From an uncultured Bacilli bacterium (lineage in GTDB: Bacteria; Bacillota_I; Bacilli_A; RF39; UBA660), in NCBI GenBank assembly GCA_934179675.1, contig CAKPQS010000002.1:6376-70375 (forward strand): 64,000 bases of DNA. Direction: 5' to 3'. A program made the position numbers and the translations under genes. Within the stretch, counting starts at the first letter, position 1. Each line of letters begins with the position of its first letter. Under the pieces are notes generated by a model, which was not told the DNA's origin, made no database searches, and saw nothing but the letters and a program-made list of their open reading frames with translations. This document shows, piece after piece, positions 44,338 through 54,005 of this stretch.

Positions 44338-45798
44338 ATGAAAATAGTAAAATATATAATAATTGGTGTATTTACTGTATTACTTGCATGTATTCCATTT
44401 ATCAGTAAAAGTATGCCATCATCAAGAAATCCCTATACATACTACCGAGTTTATTATGATGGCGAATTACTAGGAACAATAAAATCAGAAGAAGAATTAT
44501 TAAATTATATAGATAAAAATAATCAAGAATATAAGAATAAATATGGTATTACAACAGTATATAAACCCAATGATTTATTAATAAAATCATATAAAACATA
44601 TGAAAGTATTGTTGATGATACATTAGATATTTATAAAAAAATAGAAAATTTAGCAAGCTTTACATTAAAAGGATATGAATTTTCAATAATAAATGGCGAA
44701 AATACGGATATTATATACGTATTAGATGAAAAAGTATTCAATGATGCAATAGAAACAGTTATCAAAACATTTGTTAACGAAAAAGATTATGAAGATTATA
44801 AAAAAGGAAATACTAGTAAAGCAAGTAGAATAGATAACGTTTATGTTAAAGAAAATATTAATTATAAAGAAGTATATATCCCCATAAATGAAAAAATATA
44901 TACAGATTCAGTTGATTTAGCATCTCATTTATTATATGGAGATGAACCAAATGTTAAAAAATATAAAGTTAAATTAGGTGATACAATTGAAAGCGTATCA
45001 TTTGCAAACGAAATAAGTACAGGCGACTTTTTAATCGCTAATCCCGAATATAGCAGTGCCAATAATTTATTAGCAGTTGGTTCAAATGTAACTATTAAAC
45101 CATTAAAACCATCAATAAATGTAGTTGTTGAAAAAGTTGAAACAACTGAAGATAGCAAAGATTATAAAGTTGAAACAACTTATGATGAACAAAAAAATCA
45201 ACAATACTATAGAGTACTTCGTAAGGGCGAAAACGGATATGAAAGAGTAACCAGAAGAATAGAAACAATTAATGGTGTTGATACCTATGCATTAACATTA
45301 TCAAAAGAAGAATTAAAACCATCTATTTCGCAAATAGATGTTAAAGGAAGTAAAGTAGTTTCTCGTGTTGGTGGATATAACTGGGGATGGCCAACAGAAA
45401 GTGGTTATTATATAAGCGATAGATATCGATATCGTTATAATCCAGTTTACGGATACTATGAACATCATACAGGCTTAGATATAACAGGAACAGGATGTTA
45501 TTCCGAAATATATGCTGCCAATAATGGTGAAGTTATAATGGCAACAAATGTTGATAATGGAGGCTATGGTAAATTTGCAGTTATCAATCATCATAATGGT
45601 TATAGTACTTTATATGGCCACATGGTAAAAGTTGTCGTAAATGTTGGCGATGTTGTTGAAAAAGGACAAGTAATAGGTTATATGGGATCAACAGGTATTT
45701 CAACAGGCTGTCATTTACACTTTGAAGTATGGAGTGGATATCCATGGACAAATGGCCATCGATTAAATCCAAATGTAATATCAACTTATAATAGATAA
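44338..45798 (+). CDS. Secreted M23 peptidase with LysM and G5 domains
   Basis: 486 aa. Signal or anchor at residues 4-25. There is a long N-terminal region, then LysM-like KYKVKLGDTIESVSFAN (~residues 205-250), and a G5 domain (~265-335) with YYRVLRKGENGYERVTRRIE. The M23 catalytic domain closes the protein: HHTGLDITG, YGHMVKVVVNVGDVVEKG and CHLHFEVWSG. This is the common architecture of SpoIIQ/CwlM-like wall endopeptidases in Firmicutes. ATG at 44338 follows GGTGAG. Confidence 0.92.
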   Translation: MKIVKYIIIGVFTVLLACIPFISKSMPSSRNPYTYYRVYYDGELLGTIKSEEELLNYIDKNNQEYKNKYGITTVYKPNDLLIKSYKTYESIVDDTLDIYKKIENLASFTLKGYEFSIINGENTDIIYVLDEKVFNDAIETVIKTFVNEKDYEDYKKGNTSKASRIDNVYVKENINYKEVYIPINEKIYTDSVDLASHLLYGDEPNVKKYKVKLGDTIESVSFANEISTGDFLIANPEYSSANNLLAVGSNVTIKPLKPSINVVVEKVETTEDSKDYKVETTYDEQKNQQYYRVLRKGENGYERVTRRIETINGVDTYALTLSKEELKPSISQIDVKGSKVVSRVGGYNWGWPTESGYYISDRYRYRYNPVYGYYEHHTGLDITGTGCYSEIYAANNGEVIMATNVDNGGYGKFAVINHHNGYSTLYGHMVKVVVNVGDVVEKGQVIGYMGSTGISTGCHLHFEVWSGYPWTNGHRLNPNVISTYNR

Positions 45799-45822
45799 AT
45801 AATCATATTTATCTATTTTTTT
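45792..45822 (+). terminator. Intrinsic terminator
   Basis: TAGATAAATA pairs with TATTTATCTA (10 bp, loop ATCA), then a T-run. The stop codon overlaps the 5' arm. Confidence 0.85.
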
Positions 45823-45876
45823 AATAAATTGACTTCTAAAAATATATATGCTAAACTTTATATGAAAGGTGAGAAT

Positions 45877-48156
45877 ATGAATTATGGATTAACTAATATA
45901 GAGGTAGAAAAGAGAATCAATAAGGGTTTAATAAATATAGAAAATGATGTAAAAACTAAAAGTATAAAAAAAATAATTTTAGATAATTCATTAAATATAT
46001 TTAATATTGTAAATACTTTTTTTGGTATTATAATTATAATAATTGGTATTATATATAAAATATATTGGTTAGATATAATTAAAAGTATAACTTTTATGTT
46101 TATAATGATAATAAACACAATAATAAGTATATATCAAGAAATATCAAGTAAATTAATAGTTGATAAATTATCTATAATAAGTAAATCACCAGTTATAGCA
46201 TTAAGAAATAATAAAGAACAATATATAAATATAAATGAAATAGTTTTAGATGATGCCTTAAAATTTAAAATAGGAAATCAAGTAGTAGTAGATTGTATAG
46301 TTCTAGATGGTACAGTAGAAGTAAATGAATCATTTATAACAGGTGAATCTAGAACAGTAATCAAAAGAAAAAATGATAAAATATTATCAGGATCATTTAT
46401 TGTAAGTGGCGAAGTAATTGTAAAAGCAATCGCAGTAGGTAAAGATACTTATACATCTAAAATAACAGCATCAACTAAAAAGAAAAATAAAATTAATTCT
46501 TGTTTAATGGATTCATTAAATTTTATAATTAAAAATATATCCAAAATAATAATACCAATGGGAATAATAATGTTTATAAAACAATATAGTATAGGATCTA
46601 ATAATATTTATGATGCTGTTATAAGAACAGTAGCATCAATGGTAATGATGATACCAGAAGGTTTAGTATTATTAACAAGTACAGTACTTGCAGTAAGTGT
46701 AATAAGATTAAGTAAAGTTAAAGTATTAGTTCAAGAATTATACTGTATTGAAACCCTTGCAAGAGTTGATACATTGTGTTTAGATAAAACAGGAACACTA
46801 ACGGAAGGAATAATGGAAGTATATGATTGTATTAAAAAAGAAAATATAGATATTGAAGAAATATTAAGATCTTTTTCTATGAATTTAGTACATAATAATA
46901 CTTTAGAAGCAATTAATAAAAAATATGGTAATAAAGGTATAAGAGCAAATAAAAAAGAAGAATTTTCATCAAGTAAAAAGTTTTCAATGATAAATTATAA
47001 TAATTATGATTATTTTTTAGGAGCACCCGAAATATTATTTCCAGGGATAAATATAACAGAATATTCTGATTATAGAGTACTTGCACTTGGATATAAAAAA
47101 GAAACAGAAAAAAATTTAAAATTAGCAGCTTTAATATTATTACAAGATAAAATAAGAAATAAGGCTAAAGAAACATTAGAATACTTTAAATCTCAAGGAG
47201 TAGATGTTAAAATAATATCTGGTGATAGTACAGAAACATTATTAAAAATAGCTCAAAGATTAAATATTGAAATAAAAGGGTATATCGATATGAAAAATGT
47301 TGAAATAATAGATAAAGAAACAATAAAAAACACTATTTTTGGCCGTGTAACACCATTTCAAAAAAAAGAATTAGTTGAAAGAATGAAGTTAGAAGGACAT
47401 ACAGTGGCAATGACAGGTGATGGCGTAAATGATGTTCTTGCTTTAAAAGAAGCTGATTGCAGTATTGCCATAGCAAATGGATCAGATGCTGCTAAAGCAG
47501 TTTCGAGATTAGTTTTATTAGATAGTAATTTTGATAGTATTCCTAGTATTGTATATGAAGGAAGAAGAACAATTAACAATATAACCAGAAGTGCAACATT
47601 ATTTTTGTCTAAAACAGGATATGCTATTTTATTTACATTGATATACTTAATACTAAAAGTAAGTTATCCATTTGAACCAGTTCAAATATCATTAATAAGT
47701 TCTCTTACAATAGGAATTCCATCATTTTTTCTAGCACTAGAAGATAATAAAGAAAGAGTAGAAGGTGATTTTTTAAAAAACGTTTTATATAAATCTATTC
47801 CAGTAAGTGTAACATCTGTTATAAGTGTATTATTAGTAGAACTAATTGGATCAATATTTAATTTGTCACAAATAGAAAAATCAACTATAGACGTAATATT
47901 AATTGAATTTATAGGATTTATGTTAATATTCAAAATATCATTACCATTTAATAAAATGCGAAAAATATTATTTTCTTTTTGCATAATTTGTTTTATAATA
48001 TGTGTAATATTTTTAAGAGATTTTTATTCACTTACAATATTAAAAGGAGAATTAATTGTATTAACATTCACTTTAATGGCAATAAGTATATATATATTAA
48101 TATTTTTATATAAAATATTTAATAAATTAATTAATAAATGGGAGGTAAAAAAATGA
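45877..48156 (+). CDS. CtpE-like P-type cation ATPase
   Basis: 759 aa. Phosphorylation site D303 in CLDKTGTLTEG; actuator motif FITGESRTV; hinge MTGDGVNDVLALKEADCSIA; helix M4 MVMMIPEGLVLLTST with VLVQELYCIETLARVD before the DKTGT loop. These features match the CtpE/exporter-like P3-related group, for which Ca uptake has been reported in mycobacteria. The ion here is inferred. About ten helices, with four after the hinge. ATG at 45877 follows AAAGGTGAG. The end overlaps era by ATGA. Confidence 0.9.
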   Translation: MNYGLTNIEVEKRINKGLINIENDVKTKSIKKIILDNSLNIFNIVNTFFGIIIIIIGIIYKIYWLDIIKSITFMFIMIINTIISIYQEISSKLIVDKLSIISKSPVIALRNNKEQYININEIVLDDALKFKIGNQVVVDCIVLDGTVEVNESFITGESRTVIKRKNDKILSGSFIVSGEVIVKAIAVGKDTYTSKITASTKKKNKINSCLMDSLNFIIKNISKIIIPMGIIMFIKQYSIGSNNIYDAVIRTVASMVMMIPEGLVLLTSTVLAVSVIRLSKVKVLVQELYCIETLARVDTLCLDKTGTLTEGIMEVYDCIKKENIDIEEILRSFSMNLVHNNTLEAINKKYGNKGIRANKKEEFSSSKKFSMINYNNYDYFLGAPEILFPGINITEYSDYRVLALGYKKETEKNLKLAALILLQDKIRNKAKETLEYFKSQGVDVKIISGDSTETLLKIAQRLNIEIKGYIDMKNVEIIDKETIKNTIFGRVTPFQKKELVERMKLEGHTVAMTGDGVNDVLALKEADCSIAIANGSDAAKAVSRLVLLDSNFDSIPSIVYEGRRTINNITRSATLFLSKTGYAILFTLIYLILKVSYPFEPVQISLISSLTIGIPSFFLALEDNKERVEGDFLKNVLYKSIPVSVTSVISVLLVELIGSIFNLSQIEKSTIDVILIEFIGFMLIFKISLPFNKMRKILFSFCIICFIICVIFLRDFYSLTILKGELIVLTFTLMAISIYILIFLYKIFNKLINKWEVKK

Positions 48157-49040
48157 AATCAGGATTTGTTGGAATAATAGGAAGAAGTAATGTTGGAAAA
48201 TCAACATTAATAAATAATTTAGTAGGAAGAAAAGTTGCAATTACATCAGATAAAGTACAAACAACAAGAAATATAATTCAAGGAATATATAATGATTCTG
48301 AAAGTCAAATTGTCTTTGTAGATACACCAGGAATACATAAACCAACACATAAATTAGGTAACTATTTAAATAAAGAAGCTTATTTTAGTATCGAAGATGT
48401 AGATGTTATTCTATTTGTTGTAGATGGCAGTGTAAGTATTGGTCCTGGTGATAAATTTGTAATTGAAAAATTAAAAAAAGTTAATAAAGATGTTATTTTA
48501 GTTATCAATAAAATAGATAAAATGACAAATGAATATATAATGAAAAAAATATTAGAATATAAAGAATTATATGATTTTAAAGAAATAGTACCTGTAAGTG
48601 CTCTAAAAAGTAAAAATAAAGATGAATTAATCAAAACAATAAAATTATATTTAAAAGATGACATTAAATATTATGATGATGATACATTTACAAATAAACC
48701 AGTAAAATTTTTAATAAGTGAATTAATAAGAGAAAAAATATTTAATTTAACAAGAGAAGAAATACCACATTCTGTTACAGTTGTAGTTGAACAAATGAAA
48801 AGAAATAAAGGAAATCTTGTAATAAATGCTATGATTGTAGTTGATAGAGATGCCGTTAAAAAAATAATTGTAGGACATAATGGTTTTATGATAAAAGAAA
48901 TAGGAATAGAAGCAAGGAATGATATAGAAGAATTATTAGGAGAAAAAGTATATTTAGAATTGTTTGTTAAAACTATTGATTCATGGCGTGATATTGATAA
49001 ATATATAAAAGAATTTGGATATAATGAAATAGATGAATAA
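48153..49040 (+). CDS. era: GTPase Era
   Basis: 295 aa. GTPase motifs are GIIGRSNVGKST, DTPGIHKPTHKLG and VINKIDK. The C-terminal KH domain has REEIPHSVTVVVEQM and IIVGHNGFMIKEIGIEARNDIEELLG. Era binds the 16S rRNA 3' end during 30S assembly. The start follows GGGAGG, which lies in the last codons of the P-type ATPase. The order era-yqzL-recO is conserved in Bacilli. Confidence 0.97.
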   Translation: MKSGFVGIIGRSNVGKSTLINNLVGRKVAITSDKVQTTRNIIQGIYNDSESQIVFVDTPGIHKPTHKLGNYLNKEAYFSIEDVDVILFVVDGSVSIGPGDKFVIEKLKKVNKDVILVINKIDKMTNEYIMKKILEYKELYDFKEIVPVSALKSKNKDELIKTIKLYLKDDIKYYDDDTFTNKPVKFLISELIREKIFNLTREEIPHSVTVVVEQMKRNKGNLVINAMIVVDRDAVKKIIVGHNGFMIKEIGIEARNDIEELLGEKVYLELFVKTIDSWRDIDKYIKEFGYNEIDE

Positions 49041-49079
49041 AATATAAAAAAGTAATCATAATCTATATTAGGTGAGAAT

Positions 49080-49187
49080 ATGAAAGATATGTTATGGTTA
49101 CTTTTTAAAAATACAGGTAAAATAGAGTATTTTATGAAATATAAGGAGTTAGAACATGAACGAAATAGAGGGAATAATAGTAAATGA
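49080..49187 (+). CDS. yqzL: YqzL-like small protein
   Basis: 35 aa: MKDMLWLLFKNTGKIEYF followed by MKYKELEHERN. In Bacillus a ~47-aa protein, YqzL, with the same pattern (aromatic W-x-x-F-x-x-TG, then KELE) lies between era and recO, and the position is identical here. RBS AGGTGAGAAT. The 3' end overlaps recO by 32 bases in another frame. The function of the family is unknown. Confidence 0.78.
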   Translation: MKDMLWLLFKNTGKIEYFMKYKELEHERNRGNNSK

Positions 49188-49887
49188 AATAGATTATCAA
49201 GATAAAAGTAAAATTATTTATGTTCTAACAAATAGTGGTTTAATTAGTATGATTGCTAAAGGATGTAAAAGTCCTAAAAGTATACTTAGACCTTATACAG
49301 ATAAATTAACATATGGTAAATTTTATATAAAATATAAAGAAAATAAATTATCCATATTAAATAATTTTGATAATTATATAAATTTCAAAAATATAAGAAA
49401 TGATTTTAATAAATTAGGATTTTCTATGTATTTATTAAATTTAAGTTATCAAGTAGCAAAAGAAAATTTTAAAAGTAATGTTTATTATAATTTAATTGAA
49501 GGACTAAAAAAAATAGAAGAAGGTATTAATCCATTAGTTATAACAAATATAATCGAACTAAAATATTTAAATAATTTAGGAGTTGAACCAATTTTGGATA
49601 AATGTTCATGTTGTATGCAGCAAAATAATATAGTTGGATTATCCATTAGTAAAGGTGGATTAGTATGTTCAAATTGTTTTAGTAATGATATGGTAGTAGA
49701 TGAAAAAGTAATTAAATTAATTAGATTATATTATTGTATTGATATTAAAAAAATAAAATGTTTTAATGTAGATAAAAGTATAGTAAATGAAATAAATAGA
49801 TTTTTAGATAATTATTATGAAAAATATACAGGTTTATATTTAAATGGTAAAAAAGTAATAAGTGATATATTTAATAGGCTTTATTAA
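49156..49887 (+). CDS. recO: DNA repair protein RecO
   Basis: 243 aa. An N-terminal OB fold (EGIIVNEIDYQDKSKIIYV, ISMIAKGCKSPKS) is followed by a helical domain and a four-Cys zinc site (CSCCMQQ ... CSNCF). RecO loads RecA on SSB-coated DNA in the RecFOR pathway. AAGGAG lies inside yqzL, so the two are translated together. Confidence 0.95.
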   Translation: MNEIEGIIVNEIDYQDKSKIIYVLTNSGLISMIAKGCKSPKSILRPYTDKLTYGKFYIKYKENKLSILNNFDNYINFKNIRNDFNKLGFSMYLLNLSYQVAKENFKSNVYYNLIEGLKKIEEGINPLVITNIIELKYLNNLGVEPILDKCSCCMQQNNIVGLSISKGGLVCSNCFSNDMVVDEKVIKLIRLYYCIDIKKIKCFNVDKSIVNEINRFLDNYYEKYTGLYLNGKKVISDIFNRLY

Positions 49888-49910
49888 ATATATACTTTTT
49901 TTTTATTTAA

Positions 49911-49919
49911 TGATATAAT
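49911..49919 (+). promoter_or_regulatory. Extended -10 promoter of the U32 pair
   Basis: TGATATAAT, 25 bases before the start at 49944; a T-run precedes it. Confidence 0.55.
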
Positions 49920-49943
49920 TAATAAACGAAAGCGAGTGGTTCT

Positions 49944-50744
49944 ATGTATTTATTAATACCTCAAAATGAAGAAGAAATATATGAATTAAAAGAATATTAT
50001 GATGGACTAATATTAAGTGTAGAAAATTTAAGTATTAATTATAAAACATTTAGTTTAGATAAAATTAAAGAAATTATTCAAAATGTTAAAAATAAAGAAA
50101 TATTTATTAATTTAAATAAAAATATGCATAATAAAGATATTCCTTTATTAAAAGAAACATTAAAAATTCTTGATGAATTAGAAATTAAAGCTATTTTATA
50201 TTATGATATTAGTATTGTTAATATAGGATCTAAACATGATTTAGTTTGGTCTGCATGTCATATGACAACTAATTATAAAACAATGGATTTTTGGTATAAA
50301 AGAGGAGTAAAATATACATTTTTATCAAATGAAATTACTTTAGAAGAAATTAAAGAAATAAGTAAAAATACAAAAATGGAATTAATGGTTCAAGTATTTG
50401 GATATACTCCTATATTTGCGTCAATTCGTGATATTGTAAAAAATTATCGCAAAACATTTAAATTAGAAGACAATTCAAAAGTAAACTATATAAAACATGA
50501 AAATGATCTATATCCAATTGTAAATGAAAAAGAAACAGTAGTATATAATTCTAAAATATTAAATGCAATTGATGAAATAGATGAATATAAAAAAATGAAT
50601 ATAAAATATTTTATTATTAATTCATTTTTAATAGATGATATAAAAGAAGTATTACAAAATTTTAAATCAAACAAAAAATTTAATTATCAAAATCAAGGAA
50701 AGGGTTTCTTATATGAAGAAACAATATATAAGGTGAAAAAATGA
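49944..50744 (+). CDS. trhP1: U32 family protein, TrhP1/YrrN-like tRNA hydroxylation factor
   Basis: 266 aa. It is diverged from its neighbour but shows the same barrel pattern (YYDGLILSVENLS, EIFINLNKNMH, LVWSACHMTTNYKTM, YTFLSNEITLEEI). In Bacillus the paired U32 proteins YrrN and YrrO are needed for 5-hydroxyuridine formation at the tRNA wobble base. The short length and overlap with the YrrO-like gene fit that role. The Cys motifs of the larger partner are absent. Confidence 0.78.
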   Translation: MYLLIPQNEEEIYELKEYYDGLILSVENLSINYKTFSLDKIKEIIQNVKNKEIFINLNKNMHNKDIPLLKETLKILDELEIKAILYYDISIVNIGSKHDLVWSACHMTTNYKTMDFWYKRGVKYTFLSNEITLEEIKEISKNTKMELMVQVFGYTPIFASIRDIVKNYRKTFKLEDNSKVNYIKHENDLYPIVNEKETVVYNSKILNAIDEIDEYKKMNIKYFIINSFLIDDIKEVLQNFKSNKKFNYQNQGKGFLYEETIYKVKK

Positions 50745-51952
50745 AAAAGCCCGAATTACTCGCACCTGCTGGTGATTTAGAAAGACTAAAAGTAGCACTT
50801 AATTATGGTGCTGATGCTGTTTATTTTGGTGGAACAATGTTTGGATTAAGAGCAAATGCTATTAATTTTTCAATGGATGATATAAAAGAAGGAACAAAAT
50901 ATGCTCATGATCTAAATAAAAAAGTGTATGTAACGGTTAATATTGTTTTACATAATAAAGAAACAGAAAACATTTTAGAATATTTAAAAGAATTAGATAA
51001 AATAGGAATAGATGGTATAATTGTGTGTGATCCTTATATAGTAGAACTTGCTAAAAATAATACTAATTTAAATATTTGTATATCAACTCAACAATCAACT
51101 CTTAATTATGAAGCTGTAAAATTTTGGCATAAAGAAGGTGTTACAAGAGTAGTATTAGGTAGGGAAGCTACTAAAGAAGATATTATTAAAATAAAACAAG
51201 AAGTACCAGAAATGGAAATAGAAACATTTATTCATGGAGCAATGTGTGCATCATATAGTGGAAGATGTGTATTATCTAATTATTTTACTGGAAGAGACGC
51301 TAATAGAGGAGGATGTGCTCAAATATGTAGGTGGACATTTGATCTATTGGATGAAAATAAAAATTTAATTAAATGTGCAAAAAAATTTACATTTCAAACA
51401 AAAGATTTAACAATGTTAAAATATATTCCTGAAATGATAGATATAGGTGTTGATTCATTTAAAATTGAAGGAAGAATGCGATCAATTTATTATATAGCAT
51501 CAGTAGTAAGTATATATCGTAAAGTAATCGATGAATATTGTAATAATAAAGAAAAATATGAATATAATTTAAATTGTGAACGCACTTTATCATCTGTTGC
51601 CAATCGTGATTCAATTACACAATTTTTTAATGGGAAAAATAATGAAGAATGTCAATACTATAATGAAAGAAAAGAAATATCTAATCAAGAATTTGTCGCC
51701 CAAGTATTATCTTATGATAAACAAACTTCATTAGCAAAAATGCAACAAAGAAATAATTTTAAAAAAGGTGATACAATTGAAATATTTGGACCCGAAATAG
51801 AAAATATTAAAATAATTGTAAATGAAATGTATAATGAAGATATGGAACAAATTGATGTCGCACCCCATCCACTACAGATAATATATATAAAAATACCTAA
51901 AATTGTATATAAAAATAATTTAGTAAGAAAAATTATTGACAAAGATGAATAA
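50741..51952 (+). CDS. trhP2: U32 family protein, TrhP2/YrrO tRNA hydroxylation protein
   Basis: 403 aa. The U32 signature is ETFIHGAMCASYSGRCVLSN, with GGCAQICRW after it; these cysteines are thought to bind an iron-sulfur cluster. KPELLAPAGDLERLKVALNY and SFKIEGRMRSIYY are also typical. It works with prephenate-derived cofactors in tRNA U34 hydroxylation in Bacillus. It overlaps the YrrN-like gene by 4 bases, and greA follows, an order close to yrrN-yrrO-udk-greA with udk missing. Confidence 0.92.
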   Translation: MKKPELLAPAGDLERLKVALNYGADAVYFGGTMFGLRANAINFSMDDIKEGTKYAHDLNKKVYVTVNIVLHNKETENILEYLKELDKIGIDGIIVCDPYIVELAKNNTNLNICISTQQSTLNYEAVKFWHKEGVTRVVLGREATKEDIIKIKQEVPEMEIETFIHGAMCASYSGRCVLSNYFTGRDANRGGCAQICRWTFDLLDENKNLIKCAKKFTFQTKDLTMLKYIPEMIDIGVDSFKIEGRMRSIYYIASVVSIYRKVIDEYCNNKEKYEYNLNCERTLSSVANRDSITQFFNGKNNEECQYYNERKEISNQEFVAQVLSYDKQTSLAKMQQRNNFKKGDTIEIFGPEIENIKIIVNEMYNEDMEQIDVAPHPLQIIYIKIPKIVYKNNLVRKIIDKDE

Positions 51953-51964
51953 ATATAGTATATT
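51936..51964 (+). promoter_or_regulatory. Sigma-A promoter of greA inside trhP2
   Basis: TTGACA (51936-51941, in the last codons of trhP2), 17-base spacer, TATATT (51959-51964). Confidence 0.72.
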
Positions 51965-51996
51965 TAAATGCGTTAAATTTAAAGAGGTGAAAATAA

Positions 51997-52464
51997 ATGG
52001 ATGAAAAGAAAATATATTTAACAGAAGAAGGATTAAACGAGTTAAAAAATGAACTTGATTATTTAAAATTAGAAAAAAGACCTGAAATAATAAACGCTTT
52101 AAAAGATGCAAGAGCACTTGGAGATTTAAGTGAAAATGCTGAATATGATGCTGCAAGAAGTGAACAAGCATCAACAGAAGCAAGAATCAAGGAATTAGAA
52201 AAAATGCTTGAAAACGTAGAAATCATTTCAGATGTTAAAACTGATTCTGTCGCACTTGGTACAAAAGTAAAATTAGAATATGTAGGAGACGATGAAACTG
52301 ATGAATTTTCTATAGTTGGTTCAAAAGAAGCCGATCCATTTTCAAATAAAATATCTAATGAAAGTCCAATTGCACAAGCAATATTAGGTCATAAAGTTGG
52401 CGATATTGTCAATGTTATTAGTCCTAATGGTGAATATCAAGTAAAAGTTGTAGAAATTTTTTAA
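51997..52464 (+). CDS. greA: Transcription elongation factor GreA
   Basis: 155 aa. An N-terminal coiled coil with the tip acidic motif ALGDLSENAEYDAAR is followed by a C-terminal FKBP-like domain (SIVGSKEADPFSNKISNESPI, LGHKVGDIVNV). GreA stimulates transcript cleavage by backtracked RNA polymerase. AGAGGTGA lies 7 bases upstream. Confidence 0.97.
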   Translation: MDEKKIYLTEEGLNELKNELDYLKLEKRPEIINALKDARALGDLSENAEYDAARSEQASTEARIKELEKMLENVEIISDVKTDSVALGTKVKLEYVGDDETDEFSIVGSKEADPFSNKISNESPIAQAILGHKVGDIVNVISPNGEYQVKVVEIF

Positions 52465-52484
52465 AGGCAAAAAGCCTTTTTTTT
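52463..52484 (+). terminator. Intrinsic terminator of greA
   Basis: AAAGGC pairs with GCCTTT around AAAAA, with a T-run. The TAA stop overlaps the 5' arm. Confidence 0.82.
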
Positions 52485-52493
52485 CAAAAGTAG

Positions 52494-52522
52494 TTGAAAA
52501 AAAGTCAAAAATATTATATACT
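52494..52522 (+). promoter_or_regulatory. Sigma-A promoter of tig
   Basis: TTGAAA (52494-52499), 17-base spacer, TATACT (52517-52522), 24 bases before the tig start. Confidence 0.75.
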
Positions 52523-52546
52523 AATAATCGTATTTAAGGAGGAATT

Positions 52547-53791
52547 ATGAAAAAAGAAATATCTAAAAAATTAGATGGTGCTGCTTGGGAAAAACAAATT
52601 GAAAAAGCTTATGAAAAAGCAAGTAAAAATTTCAAAGTTGATGGATTTAGACCAGGACATGCTCCAAAAGATATCTTTATGAAAAAATACAAAGAAGAAA
52701 CATTATGGATGGATGCAGCTGAAAATTATATTGAAGATGCTTATAAAGAAGTAATGGAAGAAAATAAAGATTTAGAATTAGTTGCACAACCTAAAGTAGA
52801 AATTAAAAGTTTAGATAAAAATGGTGTTGAATTTGTATTTACATTAGTAACGAAACCAGAAGTAAAATTAGGTAAATATAAAGGTTTAGGAATTAAAAAA
52901 GAAGAAACAACCGTTACTAAAGAAGAAATTGAAAAAGCTATTGAAGAAATGAGAAATCATTATGCTGATTATGCTATTAAAACTGGCAAAATAGAAAATG
53001 GCGATATTGCTGTTATTGATTTTGAAGGATTTAAAGATGGTGTTGCTTTTGAAGGTGGTAAGGGTGAAAACTATTCATTAACAATTGGTTCAAATACATT
53101 TATTCCAGGTTTTGAAGATCAATTAATTGGTCATGAAGCTGGGGAAGAAGTAGATGTAAATGTAACATTCCCAGAAGATTATCATGCTGAAAATCTAAAA
53201 GGTGCTAAAGTAACATTTAAAGTTAAAATTAATACAGTAAAAGAAAAAAATATTCCAGAATTAGATAAAGATTTCTTTGCTGATTTAGGTATGGAAGGTA
53301 TTGATTCAAAAGAATCTTTAGAAAAACAAGTTGAAGAAAATATTAAAACAAGAAAAGATTACGATAACGAAAATAAATATATTGATGCTCTACTTGATGT
53401 TGCTACAGATAATATGGAAGTAGAAGTACCAGAAGAAATGGTATATGATGAAACATCAAGAATGTTAAAAAGATATGAAGAACAACTTGGTATGCAAGGA
53501 ATTAAATTAGAAGATTTTTATAAATTTACTAAATCAAATGAAGAAAATTTAAGAGAAAAAATGAAAGATGAAGCTTTAAAAGTAGTAAAACAAAGATTAT
53601 TACTTGAAGCAATAGTAAAAGAGGAAAGTTTAGAAGTAACAGATGAAGAAGCTGAACATGAAGCTGAACATTTAGCAGGACATTATAATATGTCAAAAGA
53701 AGATTTCCTAAAAGAATTTGGTGGATTAGAAGCTGTTAAATATGATTCACTAGTAAGAAAAGCATTAGAAATATTAAAAGAAAATGACTAG
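52547..53791 (+). CDS. tig: Trigger factor
   Basis: 414 aa ribosome-bound chaperone with peptidyl-prolyl isomerase. The N-terminal ribosome-docking loop is DGFRPGHAPKDI, with His where many have Lys. The PPIase domain (~150-230) has VIDFEGFKDGVAFEGGKG and FIPGFEDQLIGHEAG. The long helical C-terminal arm domain completes a normal length. AAGGAGGAAT precedes the ATG. Confidence 0.95.
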   Translation: MKKEISKKLDGAAWEKQIEKAYEKASKNFKVDGFRPGHAPKDIFMKKYKEETLWMDAAENYIEDAYKEVMEENKDLELVAQPKVEIKSLDKNGVEFVFTLVTKPEVKLGKYKGLGIKKEETTVTKEEIEKAIEEMRNHYADYAIKTGKIENGDIAVIDFEGFKDGVAFEGGKGENYSLTIGSNTFIPGFEDQLIGHEAGEEVDVNVTFPEDYHAENLKGAKVTFKVKINTVKEKNIPELDKDFFADLGMEGIDSKESLEKQVEENIKTRKDYDNENKYIDALLDVATDNMEVEVPEEMVYDETSRMLKRYEEQLGMQGIKLEDFYKFTKSNEENLREKMKDEALKVVKQRLLLEAIVKEESLEVTDEEAEHEAEHLAGHYNMSKEDFLKEFGGLEAVKYDSLVRKALEILKEND

Positions 53792-53850
53792 TTTTGTCGT
53801 TTTTCCCAAATATTAAAATAAATATGATATTATTTATCTAGGTGATAAAT

Positions 53851-53937
53851 ATTAAAAAAATTGATCAAATGTTTAATGAAATATTAAATGATGTTCAAAA
53901 AATAAAAAAATCTACATGGTTAAAACTTAAAGAATAA
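53851..53937 (+). CDS. Possible 28-codon small protein
   Basis: AGGTGA at 53840-53845 is followed by an ATT at 53851 that opens a frame KKIDQMFNEILNDVQKIKK ... WLKLKE, ending TAA at 53935. An ATG at 53869 is in the same frame but far from the ribosome site. An extended -10 (TGATATTAT) lies upstream, and a perfect 12-bp terminator has the stop codon in its loop. The helix is amphipathic and basic. The whole unit looks like a self-contained small gene, but the start is uncertain and no family is known. Confidence 0.42.
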   Translation: MKKIDQMFNEILNDVQKIKKSTWLKLKE

Positions 53938-53953
53938 TCTTTAAGTTTTTTCT
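53922..53953 (+). terminator. Strong intrinsic terminator
   Basis: AAAACTTAAAGA pairs perfectly with TCTTTAAGTTTT (12 bp, loop ATAA), then TT-rich sequence. The TAA stop of the small frame is in the loop. Confidence 0.87.
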
Positions 53954-53972
53954 TAACATTTAAAAAAAAGTA

Positions 53973-53981
53973 TGTTATACT
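53973..53981 (+). promoter_or_regulatory. Extended -10 promoter
   Basis: TGTTATACT, 24 bases before the GTG start at 54006. Confidence 0.5.
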
Positions 53982-54005
53982 TATATAGTAGTATGGAGGA
54001 GTTAA

